Below, piece by piece: positions 1 through 10,458 of a DNA stretch of 64,000 bases; positions within the stretch are counted from its first letter, which is position 1; each line of letters begins with the position of its first letter. Under the pieces are notes generated by a model that worked only from the letters and a program-made list of their open reading frames with translations, had not been told where the DNA came from and made no database searches. The stretch comes from Adiantum capillus-veneris (lineage: Eukaryota > Streptophyta > Polypodiopsida > Polypodiales > Pteridaceae), in NCBI GenBank assembly GCA_014529385.2, contig CM043965.1, positions 66,771,690-66,835,689 on the forward strand, read 5' to 3'. A program made the translations under genes and the position numbers.

Positions 1-780
1 ACATAAAAGTATCTTTCACCACAATACAAAGCAGCATGAATCCCTCAAACTTCGTTCCATGCACCAGTCGCAGCCTCGGAGTCGGCAACCTCCCAACAAG
101 GTAGTAATAATCTCGACGTACATGTTTGACTATGCAATTTTAGAATCCAAATAGGAAATTACCATCTAGTAATTAAGCATGCACGATGCAATCCATTTAA
201 CAACAATGAGGATGAGCTTTGAGTTTGGCAAACTAGCAGGTAATAATGCCAAGGTTTGCATTTTCATGTACTTGAGTGCAGCGGTGCGAGAGTGATGGGT
301 GCTAGAGGTGATGACAAAAGACACGATGGCCTTGTTCAAATCAAGATTGTTGTCAACTATCAATGATCCCATAATGCTCGTTCACTTAACCATAGTTATT
401 TGACAGGCTTAAAAGCTTCTAGTTTCATCGAGTGGAAAGCCGTGTTGTTGACATTACTTAGAGCCGGATCCCCCATTGCTTTAATAAAATTAAGAATATT
501 AAGCGTTTAATTCTTTGTAAAGGTGTCACATAGATTTTTCAATCTTTATTTTTATTGGTTGCATGACTTTCTCCTAAAACTTATCCCTTGTTTCACGCTT
601 TCCAATATGGGAAGATGAATGCTCATTGGTTAGTTCTTCACATATAAAGCTAATACTCACGAGAAGTCTTGTATTTGGAGGACTTGACTCTTAACGATTC
701 ACATGATCTCAACCAGTCTGACCGTTTTCTTGAAGTGTGTGCTTTAGTTGTAAAGCTATAGAAAGTCATGTTGTTAATTT
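1..780. other. No gene recognised
   Basis: Both strands contain only short open frames with no recognisable domain. The base composition is ordinary AT-rich plant intergenic DNA. I see no LTR termini, tRNA-like boxes or inverted repeats. It may be eroded flank of the gypsy fragment that follows. Confidence 0.5.
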
Positions 781-831
781 TTTTGTTTGTTTGTTTGTGT
801 GTGTGTGTGTGTGTGTGTGTGGGGGGGGGGG

Positions 832-869
<38 letters not shown>
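781..869. repeat. Compound microsatellite (TTTG)n-(TG)n-G11-(GA)n
   Basis: TTTG units run into a TG tract, a G homopolymer and then a GA tract. Several apparent open frames across it encode only Cys-Val, Ser-Leu, Thr-His or Arg-Glu repeats and are not genes. Confidence 0.95.
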
Positions 870-872
<3 letters not shown>

Positions 873-981
873 GCACATCCATACATAAATCCATGTGCTC
901 TCTGAATTATTTGCTCGGATTTGTATTCGCTCTGAAAATATTGCTCGAGCTATGGTAAGACTCTTGTAAATTAGTGCTGAA

Positions 982-2340
982 GTGGACATGTTTAAGCCGG
1001 CTTCACTATCAAAGGCCATCAATTTGTCACTCAATGCGGAGAAAAATAAAGGCAGACATCAACTTTGCATTGATCAATCTACTAACACTAATCGGAACAA
1101 GAAAATTCCTTCGTCTAGTACCTTTGACATGAACAAAAACGAGAGTCGTACTTTCTTTAAGAGGTGCATATTTGACAACTCTGCTACATCTTCTCAACCT
1201 CAAGGAAACAACAACCCCATGCAACATGGGGCAACCCAAATCCTTCCAACAATCAATGCCCTAATAAGTCTTCCAATGGTAATAAAAAGGTCGAATGTTT
1301 CAAATGTTTTCAGTTCGGTCACTATGCAGATAAGTGCATAAACAACCCTGCTAAGAGCAACGATCATCCCAATGGCCAATCTACTGGAGTTTCTCCCAAC
1401 CACAACCAAAGACCATTCAACAAAAATCGCCCAAACAGTGCACAAATTAACCCCATCAAAGATGTTAATCCCCATGACAATGAAGTTGAGGTCAATTATG
1501 GTGAGGACTATGATCCTGAGTATGATGCCAATGACAATCCTTCTCCAGGTATTTCTATATCCCCACACACTCTACTCAAAGTGAAAGGCATAGTTAAAGG
1601 TAAAGATATCACAATTCTTTTAGATGGTGGTAGTAGCTATGTTTTCACCTCTACACGGTTGGCACAACAACTTTCTCTTTCACAACTCTCTTCACCTCAC
1701 AAAGTGAAAATTGTCTTTAATAATCAACATTTTAATTGTAAAACTCAAGTGACTATTGAAGTTTGCATATGTGAATTTTCTCATACACGTACATTTATAG
1801 TCACACCCCTGCACGGTATTAATATGATTTTGGGGATACCTTTTCTACATAAATTTAACCCACCAATCAGTTACAAAACACACACTTTAACTCTCATCCA
1901 TGAAAACAAAACCTACATTCAAACAATCCTAGAACATAAAAAATTTCTGCTTCTCTCTCACATTCAAGCCAAAGGAGTAATTCAAAAGCAAGGAAAAACA
2001 TATCTAGTGCTTGTAAACCAGCTCTTTTCTCAAACTGAAACTCCTTAAGACTCTTCACACAATGAATTTCTCTCACAATTTAAACATTTTTTCACGCATG
2101 ATCTGGCTCCTGAAATATCACCATCATGCCCTGAAGAGTGGATGATCTACTGGACAAACTCAAAGGGGCAAACATGTTTTATCAAAATAAACCTTAAATC
2201 AAGGTATCACCAAGTTAAAATATTTGAAGAAGATGTTTACAAAACTGCACTTAGAACACAAACGTGACACTATGAATTTCTTGTCATGCCATTTGGTTTG
2301 ACAAATGCATCAACTACTTTCACTCGTTTGAGAAATTGAA
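982..2340 (+). pseudogene. Gypsy retrotransposon gag-protease-RT fragment
   Basis: This is a remnant of a gypsy polyprotein. A CCHC zinc knuckle (CFKCFQFGHYADKC, about 1296-1337) marks the nucleocapsid end of gag. It is followed in one open frame by an acidic linker and a retropepsin-like domain, which ends at a stop at 2048. The protease active-site segment reads LLDGGSS (about 1618-1638) and the C-terminal part has MILGIPFL, both typical of gypsy proteases. After a gap, RT pieces appear at about 2140-2340: DKLKGA, then in another frame INLKSRYHQ and [13 protein letters not shown]. The RT carries a frameshift and an internal stop (T-stop-HYE), and much of its N-terminal half is missing. Gag upstream of about 1250 is in a different frame. 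The fragment lies on the opposite strand to GypA, which truncates it at about 2340. Family identity is secure; the lineage is not determined. Confidence 0.85.
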
Positions 2341-2478
2341 GTTTCATTGACCATCAAGACTTTCCACTTCTCAACAAGCTTGGAAAAGGAGATGGAGCTC
2401 TTGCACTTTGCACTCCACACAATGAGAGAATGTGTGTGTGTCTGTGGGAGAGTATACCCCTCCCTCTCAGCTTGGTAC

Positions 2479-2479
<1 letters not shown>

Positions 2480-2518
<39 letters not shown>
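2480..2518. repeat. (CT)n microsatellite
   Basis: This is a pure CT tract inside the GypA left LTR. A shorter, interrupted version is at the equivalent place in the right LTR (about 9370-9405), so the tract is an ancestral LTR feature that has changed length. Confidence 0.95.
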
Positions 2519-2521
<3 letters not shown>

Positions 2522-2624
2522 TATTTAATTATATAATTTGGACATGTCTCCTCTTTTTCTCTTTGAGAGAAAGAACTTAATTATTTATTTTTATGCATCT
2601 AAATTCTCATTGGACCCCCTTTAA

Positions 2625-3920
2625 CACTAGTTCTGTAATTGGACACTTAAGTGTCCTAAGACACTAAAGTGTCTTGTTTTTCTACCAAGTTTTGGCAATT
2701 TATTTGTCAAGCTAGAAAGAAGTTTTTTACACCTTGCTTCTACCATAGATTAGTTATGAGGGAAAGAAAACAATGGATTTTTCTCCATATCAAAATACAA
2801 TCTGTATGGAGAGAATTCTAGTAAGTTCTAAGACATAAATTTTAGTAAAATTTTATGTTGTTTTGCCAAAAAAATCATAAAATTATTATATCTTTTTGTA
2901 GAGAGGGCCTTTTTTATGTTTATAAAAGCCAAGTGTTAGCACTTAGTGTGACAAAACAATGGAATGAACTCCAAAGATAAGTTTTTAAGTCACATGCAAG
3001 TTATAGACATAATTTCATACTTGCACACGTGCTGAATAAGAGCATAATTTTGGTCTTCCAAAGGTCCCCCCATGAAATTGGTACTATTCTAGTGCAATTT
3101 GACAACTACAAATGACTTTATATGTTTAAACCAAGAAACTACGTATTTTTGGGCTCGCTAACTCAATTAAATCTCGTTGCTTGAACTCTATCTTGAATTC
3201 TTTATCGTGCAAAAAATCTTAATAACATTGAAACCAAGGTTTTAGGCACCGCAATTGTGTATGTACCAAGTATTTTGATACATTTAGTTGAATTACATGG
3301 AAAGTTTGATATTATTTGAGGTTTTGAATGCTTATGTCTCAAGAATGAAAATATGAAAGTTTTCTCTTATGTAGTTTTGAATATTTAAAATGATCTAATA
3401 ATTGTTGCATACCAAAGTCCTTATACTTGCCATCTTGAGTCCTCAATGGAAAGGGCAAGCAATGTATCAATTTCTAAAACTCACAAATACATCAAAAACA
3501 TATATTTCTTTGTATACAACAAAATGCTTGAAATGACCATATCAAACACATGGAACTTTCCATTATTTTATACACTTCAAAGTCAAATTTTTTGTACATG
3601 AAACTTTCAATTATCTATAGCAAAATTGTGGAAGAGTCACCTAAAATTTTCTACAAGGTCGCTTCATTTTTTCTTGAGCTTACAAAGGTGATTTCTTCAA
3701 AGCATCAATCGCAGTCTTACGAGGGTCAACTTGATGAGTATAGTTCTTGATCATGATAGATTCTAAAATGCAAGGTTATATTTTTAAAAGACCCTCTGGC
3801 TAACATATTTAAGCATATCAAGAGGGTTTTCTTAAATAAACCGTCTAATGCAAGTAGCGTTTAATTTAAATTTGTTAAAAAAGGACACTTAAAGTGTCCT
3901 GTTTTGGTACCAAACTAGTG
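2625..3920. mobile_element. Non-autonomous DNA transposon-like element, TTAA target, CACTAG termini
   Basis: The insertion is 1296 bp. It starts CACTAGTT and ends AACTAGTG, and TTAA lies directly outside each end (2621-2624 and 3921-3924). The empty site is visible in the GypA right LTR, where the matching ten bases differ by one substitution, so the net duplication is exactly four bases. Near each end there are short GGACACTT(A)AAGTGTCC inverted motifs. The TTAA duplication is the signature of the piggyBac superfamily. CACTA ends with subterminal repeats are the signature of CACTA/EnSpm, which normally makes a 3-bp duplication. Because TTAA is palindromic, a 2-bp TA duplication with one more base at each terminus fits equally well. 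I see no transposase; the longest open frame (about 66 codons near 3550) is not recognisable. Insertion status is firm; superfamily is not. Confidence 0.8.
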
Positions 3921-4869
3921 TTAAAGCCTATCCAATAGGATACAAGCACATCATGAGGGCCACATGTGGAGGATATCTTAACATGTGTCTTTTATGCTTC
4001 TTAAATCATCTTGTTTGAATTGAACACTTCAAGCACCTAGTCTTTTATGCATGGAACCGTTTATGCCTCTTAAGGGTTTATGTTTGAATTGAACACTTCA
4101 AGAACCATAGTCATTTAAGCATGAGAATCATCTCAAGCTTGGGCAAGGTTCCCACAAACACTTTAAGCACTTTAGTTAGCTAGCCGACATGCTTGGGTAG
4201 GATCCCCAGCTCAAGGTCAGTCCTAGCTTGCTTAAGGTCAAAGGACTTTTTAACACTAAATTTTGGAGGTCTTTAATGAAGCTAGCCCTAAGGTCTTTTA
4301 AGCTCCATTAGATGCACATTGCTCTTTGATAGACTACCTCCTTTTGGACCCCTATTGAGATGTATCCATCTCTCCTCTTGGTCCCGTGTTGAAGTAAATC
4401 TAGAAGCACTTATTGCACAATGCTCTTTGGTAGACCGTTTCCTTTTGGACCCCTATTGAGATGCAACCATTTCTCCTTTTGGTCCCTTGTTGAGATGGTC
4501 TACAAGCACATATCTATATCCTAACTCTTGTTCCCCTTTTATCTTCCCATATTAAATGGTCAGTTTAATATGAGAAAATCATTTGGTGAAGTTAGATATT
4601 ATATTTTATGACATTACCACTCTCTTGAAATCATAGTCGTCCTCGACTGTGAGGTAGAGAAGATAAAGCCTAGTCATTAGTCCATGTTTCTTAGCGGGTA
4701 GAGGATCCCTTTTAACCCTACGACATCATTTCAGAATGGATGACTAATCCATTTGGTGCTCGGAAGACTTAGCTCCCGCAAGCATGTCTGCTCTTTAGTC
4801 TATTGCCGTTTGGAAGATACCCATCCTTCTCCAAGGTGAATGGTTCTTTTTTTCTTCCCTAATGCAAAG

Positions 4870-6440
4870 GATGTAATTACCTACTTAAAGTCTTGGTCAG
4901 TACCATACTCATCTATCATAAAAGATAGATGATTGTGAGTTTCTATAGACACCACATTTACCCTTGGACGTTGTGAAAGTACAATTGGCCAGTTGATTGT
5001 GCTTACCAACAATGTGAGCAATATGAAAATAAATTGCGAAAGAAAATTTTTCCACCTCATTTGTTTGTCGAAAAGCTTGGTTTGCATCATGAAGTACTTG
5101 AGACTTTGGTGGTCTGTTCGTAAAGGAATGGAGTCCCCAATAAATAGTGCTTCCATGTGTCTAGGGCATGTAGAATAGCTAAAAGCTCTTTCTCATAAAT
5201 GCCCAAGACCTGTTCATTCGTATTGAGCCTTCGGCTCTCATATGCTATGGCATGCCCTTCTTGAAGTAAGACTGCTCCAAGGCAATCACCACAAGCATCA
5301 CATTGGACCTCAAATGGCTTTGAGAGATTCGGAAGCATGAGGACTGGTTGAGAGGTAAGCTTCTCTTTGAGCTTGTCAAAAGCTTTTTTCTCCTTAGCAG
5401 TCCATGAATACTTAACGTCCTTCTTTGTTAGGTCATTTAATGGTCCTGCTATTTGAGAACATTTTGCTATGAAGCGTCTATAGTATGCACACATACCAAT
5501 AAAGATTCTTAGCTCATGTAGATTCATTGGATTAGGCCATGCTTTTATTACCTCTAACATTGTTGGATCCATACGGATACCATCTTGAGAGATAATATGA
5601 CCTAAGTATTGAATCTCTTGAAGGAAAATTTTACTTTTTTTTTTGTTGAGAAAAAGCTTGTTCTCTCTCATTGCTTGAAAATCCTTGGAGATGTTGCTTT
5701 TATTCCTCCAAGGACTTGGAGTAGACGATGATATCATCAAGGAACACTCTAGTGAACTTGCGATACGGTCTAAATATTTTCTCCATCAAATGATTGAATG
5801 TGGCTGGTGCATTGGTCAAGCCAAAAGGCATGACTAGATATTCATAAAGACCAAACGTTGTACGAAACGCGGTCTTTAGGATATCTGCATCCACTATCCT
5901 TATTTGATGATAGCCACTTGTAAGGTCAATCCTCCTGAAGTAGGTAGAGCCTTGTAGCTTATCAAATAGATCTTATACCCGAGGCACAAGAAATCTATTT
6001 TTGATAGTGATATGGTTTAGTGCTCGATAGTCCACACACATACGATATGTACCATCTTTCTTTTGTACTAAAAAGACTAGAAAACAAAAGGGAGAGGAGC
6101 TAGGCCTCACCATCCCTTTGTCTAGCAATTCTTGTACTTGCCTCATGATCTCCTCTTGTTAAGCTTGGGAAACTCGATAAGGAGGCTTGGGCAATGAGCT
6201 TCCTGGTAGGAGCTCAATTTGATGGTCAGCATCCCCTTTTTTTGGAGGTAAGCCCATAGGGATATCATCGATAAAAACATCTTGGAATCCATTTAGAAAA
6301 GTAGACAAGTCTAACTCTTCTTTATTCCTACCATTTTTATTTGATAAATCATTAACGTCATTAGTGGATTCTTTGACAAAAATCATGTACGCAAAAATTG
6401 ATTACAAGCGGTATAGTATGACCAGATTCACTAGCATCTA
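4870..6440 (-). pseudogene. GypA pol remnant: RT and RNase H
   Basis: Minus-strand reading gives, in order: the RT N-terminus with PPYRVSQA (about 6160), a degraded VDYRALN region (about 6040), FRRIDL..GYHQIRI (about 5900-5940), [19 protein letters not shown] (about 5800) and the catalytic FLDDIIVYS (about 5720, the YxDD box). The thumb follows with YLGHIIS and the RNase H with FEVQCDACGDCLGAVLLQEG and RTDHQSL. There are frameshifts near 5720 and 5160 and a stop near 5970. The integrase that should follow is absent: sequence after about 4870 matches only the extreme 3' end of the internal region in GypB. Reverse transcription function is therefore lost. Confidence 0.9.
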
Positions 6441-6470
6441 CATACATATTCTTTCCCCTGTAGAGGTGAA

Positions 6471-8215
6471 CTAGATTCTCCTTTCAGGGAACTTCATGTT
6501 GGCAGCCATGCGGTTGGACCATGGTGCCCCTAGGATAGCATCCTCATGTTGGAGAGGAGAGATGAAAAAGTCTTCTTTGTCGACATAGCTTTGGACATAA
6601 AGTCTTAACTTCCCAATCAAGGGAGTAATAGAGGCTTGCTGTCCCTTGAAAGTTGTGTCAGCAGTTACAATATCTCCCATCTCAAAAGCTTGAATGCCCA
6701 ACTTGGTGACCAACTCCATTAATATGAAGTTGTGAGTAGAGCTAGGGTCAAACAAGATGAAGGCATCATGTTCCCTTACCTTTCCCCAAGCATAGGAGAG
6801 TGATGAGCCTTTGCAATGAGTATCCTCTTTTGGAGCTTCAACCATGGAAGCTCTAGGAGTGTCATTGAGTACATTTCTTTTGGGGCAAGAACGATAACCA
6901 TGTCCTTGCTCCCCGCACTTAAAGCATTTATGGTCTTTATGGCAGGCCTCTAATTCTTCTAGAGAGAGCTTATTTTTACCTTTGTAAGCTCCTTTCTTCT
7001 TGGCCTTGTTGTTGTTGGTGTTGGTGACTCCTTGGGAATAGTGTTGAGCATTGCTCTTCCCTTTAGCTTCATTTCAATCCTTGTTTTCCATGGGCTTGAA
7101 ATTTCTTCTCACCCCTTGTTGAAAATTGATCCTTGAAGCAACCACAGTCTCGTGGATGACTTCGATGATAGTGCTAGGACGTTGTGAGTTGACATACTTG
7201 GCCATTTCTTCAGGTAAGCTCGCACAAAATTGTTGCTTTTGTTCGGCGGAGTCTATCCTTTGAAAGGCTGTAGCTTTGAGATGTAAATCCCAAAAAATTT
7301 CTACATATTTGTGGATAGACTCGTTGAAGAGTAGCTTCAAACTTTGCCATTCGGTGAGCACTTTGTCCTTTGCATCGCTTGCAAGGAATTGCTTCATGAT
7401 GGAAATGTGTAGAGTTTTCCATGTCTTTGGGGCCTCGTTGTTGCCATGAAGGCTAGCCCAGCATTGACGAGAAGATTTCTAAAAGTGCATAGTACATGCT
7501 GAAGCTTAGAGGACTCAGTGAAGCCCTCCTCTCCAAAGGTCGCATCAAATTGTTGGATGAAGGCCAACATTTTGTTGGTCGAACCAAAGGTGTCATCATA
7601 GGTGAGAAAAGAGATACTCTTTCCTCCCTCTTTAAATTTGTTGAGCTTTTGGGACCTTCGCCATGCAGGTAAGTTTTGTGATGTCCTCGCCTCTTGTATT
7701 CTCTAGGAGAATAACTATTTCTTTTGTCAAAAGAGGAGTAAGGTGAAGAAGAAGGAGAAGAGGGTGACCTTTTTCTTGCCTTTTTTCTCCCTTTGTTTCC
7801 TCTCTTCCCTTTTAGAATGACAAGGAGAAGGACTATGGGTTGACTGTTTCCTCTTGGGAGGAGTTGGCAATAGTCTAGACCGCCATCTTCGTGGAGACAC
7901 ATCTTTAGAGGAACTTACGGATTTACTCCTTTCTCGTTCTTTGAATTCCTCCTCTCTTATGGGAGAGAGTCTTCTTTTTGGAGTCTCAACAAGAGGCCTC
8001 CTAAACTCTCTCTCTCTCTCCTCTTGGAGAGGAAGGGAAATCCCATAAGCACGAAGTTTTTGGGTAACTTCGACTTGCAAAATAGGATTTCCCATAGCTT
8101 GATACAACCTAGTAACAAGATAATTGATAAACATGGGGGCATCATCATTAGCACCTTCATGTGAAAAATTAAAGTTATCAACGTTCATTCTACTCTCTTG
8201 GTTATTGTCAGCCTT
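6471..8215 (-). pseudogene. GypA gag and protease remnant
   Basis: The gag polyprotein remnant lies on the minus strand. The probable initiator, ATG before ADNNQ in GypB (50224), has become AAG here (8213-8215), so the start is lost. The N-terminal part is rich in Arg-Ser-Pro. The retrotransposon gag core lies at about 7074-7397 (EWQSLKLLFNESIHKYVEIF). An intact CCHC knuckle, CFKCGEQGHGYRSC, lies at about 6885-6930. The retropepsin-like domain follows (6471-6845) with an active-site loop reading FDPSSTHNFI; the family pattern is D-x-G-S, so the catalytic-loop glycine is replaced. Several frameshifts separate the pieces. Confidence 0.88.
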
Positions 8216-8625
8216 GCTAATTATACTTATGTGTTTACTTAGTGTATTCTTTGGCAATTCGAAACCTTAGTTGCTACTCCTCTTAGCCTTTGAAAATAAG
8301 CACTTAAGTATCTACACCCACGGCTCCAATTGGTTAATTATAGAGAGTAGTGGAGTGGATCTAACATAGAAAAATTACCAAGGGATAGCTCCTTTTGGAC
8401 TTCTTATGGCTCAACAATGGTAAAGCCGTAGGCAAGTCTAAAAAGACCCCATTATTAAGACCAAATCTCCCGAGGTGAGCACCATATCCCACATAGTGGG
8501 CTCAACAAAATCGATAATAGATCCAATCCCACTTATCCTAATATAATTAACAAAATCAACCATTAATAGGCTACTTAAGGACCTCTCTTCTTAAGCAAGA
8601 AAAGAGAAACCAAACGCTCTGATAC

Positions 8626-8637
8626 CAATGTAATGGA
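8626..8637 (-). promoter_or_regulatory. GypA primer-binding site, tRNA-iMet
   Basis: The minus strand reads TGGTATCAGAGC, complementary to the 3' end of plant initiator tRNA-Met, one base from the LTR edge at 8639. This fixes the strand of the element and the position of its 5' LTR. Confidence 0.93.
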
Positions 8638-8638
8638 A

Positions 8639-10458
8639 ATGGCCTATGAACTTTGAGACTAGCGGAATTAAGAGAATTAGAGCATGCATTTTTGTGAGAT
8701 CACTTTGAGGACATAGAGGGTGAACTTAATTGATGGTAGCACATGAACATTATACTTAATTAACTTGGCACGAATAATACTTTTGCAAGAGAGAGAGTAT
8801 TAGAGAACATGACAATAGTTGAGGATCGGATTTACTTGGAGCTGATCCCCCCTCCAAAAGGCGTTTGTATTATAGATTCTCCCATGAAGAGAGACTTGGT
8901 ACAATACAATCTTTGTGTTCCTTGTGACCTTGGTGATGCTATGAAGATGGAAAGCTTCATGCATCACGAGCATAACATAAACTTTGCAAAAAGAATTAAC
9001 TACCCCAAGCCTCAATCCCAAGGCCTCAAACACCTTCGAAGGTGGAGAGAGCTAGCGGGGAATGAGGGTAGGAAAGAGGAAGAAGAATCATCCATAGGAA
9101 AAAGAAACAGTTCCTCACTTATCATCACTCTTCTTGCTTAACATAGCATAATAGCATAGTAATGAAGATGAAGAAGATGGCAAGCTTAAGCATTGAAACA
9201 TGGCTCTTGGTTGGATTTGCATTCCATAGCCAAGAGTGTTGGTGCAGGCTCTCCACTTTTCAACAAGCTTGGAGAAGGAGATGGAGCTCTTGCACTTTGC
9301 ACTCCACACAATGAGAGAATGTGTGTGTGTGTCTGTGGGAGAGTATACCCCCCCCTCTCAAGCTTGGTCCACCTCTCTCTCTCTGTCTCTCTCTCTCTCT
9401 CTCTCTTATTATTTAATTATATCATTTGGACATGTGTCATCTTTTCCTCTTTGAGAGAAAGAACTTAATTATTTATTTTTACGCATCTAAATTCTCATTG
9501 GACCCCTTTCAAGCCTATCCAATAAGATACAAGCACATCATAAGGATCACATGTGGAGGATATCTTAACATGTATCTTTTATGCTTGTTAAGTCATTTTG
9601 TTTGAATTGAACACTTCAAGCACCTAGTCTTTTAATCATGGAAACCATTTATGCCTCTTAAGAGTTTATCTTTGTCTCGGAGGATTGGTCTAGGACTACT
9701 TGTGCATTGTTGTCAGCAGATGGAATGCATAGGACGGTGTAAAGATCTCAAAAGGACAATTTTTTGGACCATGTGTATCGATGGGGGTGGCTGCCCTGAT
9801 GTAACTATAGTATTTGGAGGATGTCATGGCTCAACAAGAGCATGACCTTGTAATTTTTTTGGGCTGCTCAATATAATTCACTCACAATTGTGAGTTTTGC
9901 ACCAAAAAAAAAAGAGAGTCTATCTTTGAATTGAACACTTCAAGAACCATAGTCATTTAAGTATGAGAATCACGAAAAGCTTGGGCGGGGTTCCCACAAA
10001 TACTAAATAAGCAGTTTAGTTAGCTAACCGACATGCTTGGGTAGGATTCCCACCTCAAGGTCAGTCCTAGCTTGCTTAAGGTCAAAGGACTTTTTAATGC
10101 TAACGTTTGGAGGTCTTTAATGAAGCTAACCCTAAGGTCTTGTAAGCTCCATTAGATGCACGTTGCTCTTTGATAGACTACCTCCTTTTGGACCCCTATT
10201 GAGATGTAACCATCTCTCCTCTTGGTCTCGTGCTGAGGTAAATCTAGAAGCACTTATTGCACATTGCTCTTTGGTAGACCGTTTCCTTTTGGACCCCTAT
10301 TGACATGCAACCATTTCTCCTTTTGGTCCCCTGTTAATATAGGTCTACAAGCACATATCTATATCCTAACTCTTGTTTTCCTTTTATCTTCCCATATTAA
10401 ATGATTAGTTTAATATAAGAAAATCATTTGGTGAAGTTAGATATTATATTTTATGACA
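8639..10458 (-). repeat. GypA right (5') LTR with LINE insertion
   Basis: It starts TGTAATGG and ends TATGACA in plus-strand order, the same termini as the GypB LTRs. Without the 0.25-kb LINE insertion at 9661-9928 it is about 1.57 kb. Internal landmarks shared with GypB include the AGCGGAATTA motif near the start and a region at about 8810-9100 that gives a short plus-strand open frame in several copies. That frame is LTR sequence, not a gene. Confidence 0.9.
9661..9928 (+). mobile_element. 5'-truncated LINE 3' tail
   Basis: About 240 bp interrupts the GypA right LTR and is flanked by 14-bp target duplications (AGAGTTTATCTTTG at 9661-9674 and AGAGTCTATCTTTG at 9915-9928, one mismatch). It ends with a palindrome CTCACAATTGTGAG (9881-9894), TTTTGC and an A-rich tail. 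The same 3' end occurs on the LINE copies at 35-39 kb. The truncation, A-tail and target duplication together show a LINE-type retrotransposition event. The uninterrupted LTR sequence is seen in the left LTR. Confidence 0.88.

Larger units (their letters stand above)
2357..4613 (-). repeat. GypA left LTR, truncated and interrupted
   Basis: It matches the right LTR from about 9250 onward and lacks roughly the first 610 bp (plus-strand order). It ends in TATGACA like the other LTRs of this family. It contains a CT microsatellite at 2480-2518 and a 1.3-kb insertion at 2625-3920 that the right LTR lacks. Without the insertion the surviving portion is about 0.95 kb, equal to the matching part of the right LTR once that LTR's own LINE insertion is removed. 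Confidence 0.88.
2357..10458 (-). mobile_element. GypA: chromovirus-type gypsy element, integrase lost
   Basis: This is a gypsy LTR retrotransposon on the minus strand. Two LTRs (2357-4613, truncated on its outer side; 8639-10458) flank gag, protease, RT and RNase H remnants. An initiator tRNA-Met primer site lies next to the right LTR, and a purine-rich tract (minus strand, about 4614-4625) borders the left LTR. Comparison with GypB shows that the coding region runs from the RNase H end (about 4870) almost directly to the 3' end, so the integrase and chromodomain are deleted and the copy is defective. Each LTR carries a later insertion: a DNA-transposon-like element on the left and a LINE tail on the right. 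No target duplication can be checked because the left end is truncated. Confidence 0.9.

Noticed and set aside
650-1034. Overlapping open frames on both strands around the first microsatellite
   Set aside because: They are made of Ser-Leu, Thr-His, Cys-Val or Arg-Glu runs produced by TG and GA repeats and have no other content.
8809-9141. A 110-codon frame and similar ones at 43752-44054 and 51043-51312 as a conserved gene
   Set aside because: They lie in the same part of GypA/GypB LTRs and recur only because the LTRs are repeated; no protein domain is visible.
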